From Syncephalastrum monosporum B8922 (Eukaryota > Mucoromycota > Mucoromycetes > Mucorales > Syncephalastraceae), in the NCBI GenBank assembly GCA_000697355.1, contig JNEN01001260.1:434001-498000 (forward strand): a stretch of DNA of 64,000 nt, read 5' to 3'. Position numbers and translations under genes: made by a program. This document shows, one piece after another, positions 62,781 through 64,000 of this stretch. Numbering within the stretch: the first letter of the stretch is position 1; each line of letters begins with the position of its first letter. The notes under the pieces were generated by a model, which saw only the letters and a list, made by a program, of their open reading frames with translations, did not search any database and was not told the DNA's origin.

Positions 62781-63213
62781 GCATGCATCCTTATATATAA
62801 GATTCTTCTCCTTCATTGTAATCAATACATACGCAAAAATGTTCATTGAGATATATACACACACACCGTCCCCGCTGGTGCGTGCACGGTTTCATGACTG
62901 CTTGCTTCTCACCTATCCTCGGGCCATTCAACATACATGGGCAGCGCTCGCGCAACTAAAATCCTGTATATCCTTTATACGCAAACCTTCAATCTACGTA
63001 AGGCAAAGCTATCACTTCTGCTGTAGACTTGTTACTGTACAGTATATGCATTCCTAAAATAGTAGACAGGTTACACATGAATAGCTCACTTACGTTGATA
63101 CGACGTCTGTGTGTTTATATCCCTTTCGTCATTGTGAGATGCAGCCATCGATGTATCCACACACATCCTACCACAAGAGTCATGTCATGTATCTATATAT
63201 AATAATCTTTATA
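62781..63213. other. Intergenic region
   Basis: About 430 bases, 3' UTR-like at first, then AT-rich; nothing recognised. Confidence 0.4.
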
Positions 63214-63985
63214 TTCCGTACATCCATAATTACATAAGCAAGACACAAAAGACCCCGGTTCAATTCCCGGACAGGGCGTCTGCCAAAGTAGACAACTTAG
63301 AAATGTGAACGGTACCTGACGTCAATCTTCATCAAGGTCTTTTCACCCGTGTCCTTCGGTAAATGTGAAGCGCGTGATGGTAAAGTAGGCCAATGGATTC
63401 TTTGAAACGCGAAAAGGTAGTTGACGTCAATCCATGTCAGGGACCATATCTTTACGCTCTTTTTTCCATTGGTAAAACGTGGATTGCGTGATAGCTTGGT
63501 TAGCCAATGGAACCTATGAAACTTGGAAAAAAGCTCGACGTCAGTCCCTGTCAGGTCCTTATCTTTTACTTCTCTTTTCCCATTGGCACAGCTCACCCGA
63601 GTTCTTGCATGAATATCGATTGACACGCGCTCTTTCTCATAAAAGGTCTTTTGTTTTTTCTCACGTCTACTTTTCTTCTTCTTCTTCTTTACCCTGGTCA
63701 AGTCATCCTGCTGGCAAGTATATACGAAAGGATTCTGATTACAAGTATAAACTAATAAGAAATGCAACACATAGACCACTGCGTTTCCCCCAAGTCCCTC
63801 TGCCACCGGTTGCCCGCCCCCTACTGCACCGGTGTGCATGATAGTAAGTTCTCGCGTCAATAGCACATGGTCTTGAACACCATTAACCTCCTTCTGAATG
63901 TATACTTAGCTTGCCGTCTTCTTGCTCGCCTCCCCTCCTGTCTTCTCCTCCGTTTGCGCCTCTTCCTCCTCTCTTCCGCTTGCTG
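63214..63985 (+). repeat. Dispersed repeat, copy B
   Basis: Collinear with 31297-31975, with one extra ~110-base tandem unit. Palindromic sites are TGACGTCA at 63317-63324 and 63422-63429, and CGACGTCA at 63536-63543 (GACGTC core kept). CCAAT or its complement appears in each unit (for example 63391, 63470, 63513 and 63580). A tRNA B-box-like ggttcaattcc lies at 63257-63267 but without a tRNA fold. The end of this copy lies at or past the window edge. Confidence 0.8.
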
Positions 63986-64000
63986 CCCTCACATCAGAGG

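Noticed and set aside
63257..63267. tRNA B-box-like ggttcaattcc in repeat copy B
   Set aside because: No acceptor stem, anticodon arm or A box could be folded around it; copy A has a diverged version. May hint at a SINE-like origin but is not a tRNA gene.
63297..63866. 189-codon minus-strand open frame across the tandem units (and 31407-31592 in copy A)
   Set aside because: Open in both copies and repetitive in translation, but it contains the regulatory palindromes, has no known motif and looks like a by-product of unit length near a multiple of three.

Overview
The window is nuclear DNA of a filamentous fungus. Genes are dense, sit on both strands, and are cut by many short introns (mostly 45-80 bases, GT-AG). 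Nearly every recognisable protein is a conserved fungal or eukaryotic one. The mix (NAD-dependent GDH2-type glutamate dehydrogenase, PMT mannosyltransferase, PEX11, an RGS protein, a pepsin-like protein, intron-rich genes with tiny exons) suggests an early-diverging, Mucoromycota-like fungus. That placement is inference; I cannot name a species. I modelled about 29 protein genes and about 127 introns by eye. Many models were built from conserved motifs across introns and do not correspond to any single open frame. No rRNA, convincing tRNA, CRISPR array or intact transposon was seen.

Layout. 0-9 kb: 5' part of a TBC1D5-like Rab-GAP running off the left edge, an MFS transporter, GDH2, and a small probable mitochondrial protein. 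9-17 kb: PMT O-mannosyltransferase, DCN1 (cullin neddylation), and a six-BRCT Brc1/Rtt107-like protein. 17-25.5 kb: a polyQ/polyA protein, TRP4 (tryptophan synthesis), a DSN1/MIS13 kinetochore subunit, PEX11 and NAD kinase. 27-30.6 kb: an RGS domain apparently fused to an AIFM2/FSP1-like FAD oxidoreductase, then U2AF1. 31-36 kb: gene-poor, with one copy of a dispersed repeat and a pepsin-like protein lacking one catalytic Asp. 36-46 kb: an orphan protein, MAF1 (Pol III repressor), a C2H2 factor, an alpha/beta hydrolase, FAM32A, Rab geranylgeranyltransferase alpha, and a DMAP1-binding-domain protein. 47-54.4 kb: mitochondrial citrate carrier, DeSI-type isopeptidase, cullin-1 and a ketopantoate reductase. 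57-63 kb: triosephosphate isomerase, PHO84-type phosphate transporter and a GDT1 Golgi cation transporter. 63.2-64 kb: a second copy of the repeat, running off the right edge.

Functional links are loose, as usual in fungi. DCN1 and cullin-1 act in the same neddylation step, and the TBC protein and Rab-GGTase alpha both act on Rab GTPases. The strongest candidate for something new is the RGS-oxidoreductase fusion (27195-29575). Next come the dispersed repeat whose ~110-bp tandem units each carry a GACGTC-centred, CRE-like site and CCAAT motifs, the pepsin homologue with a degenerate active site, and an apparent one-base frameshift in NAD kinase. Five introns appear to use GC donors.
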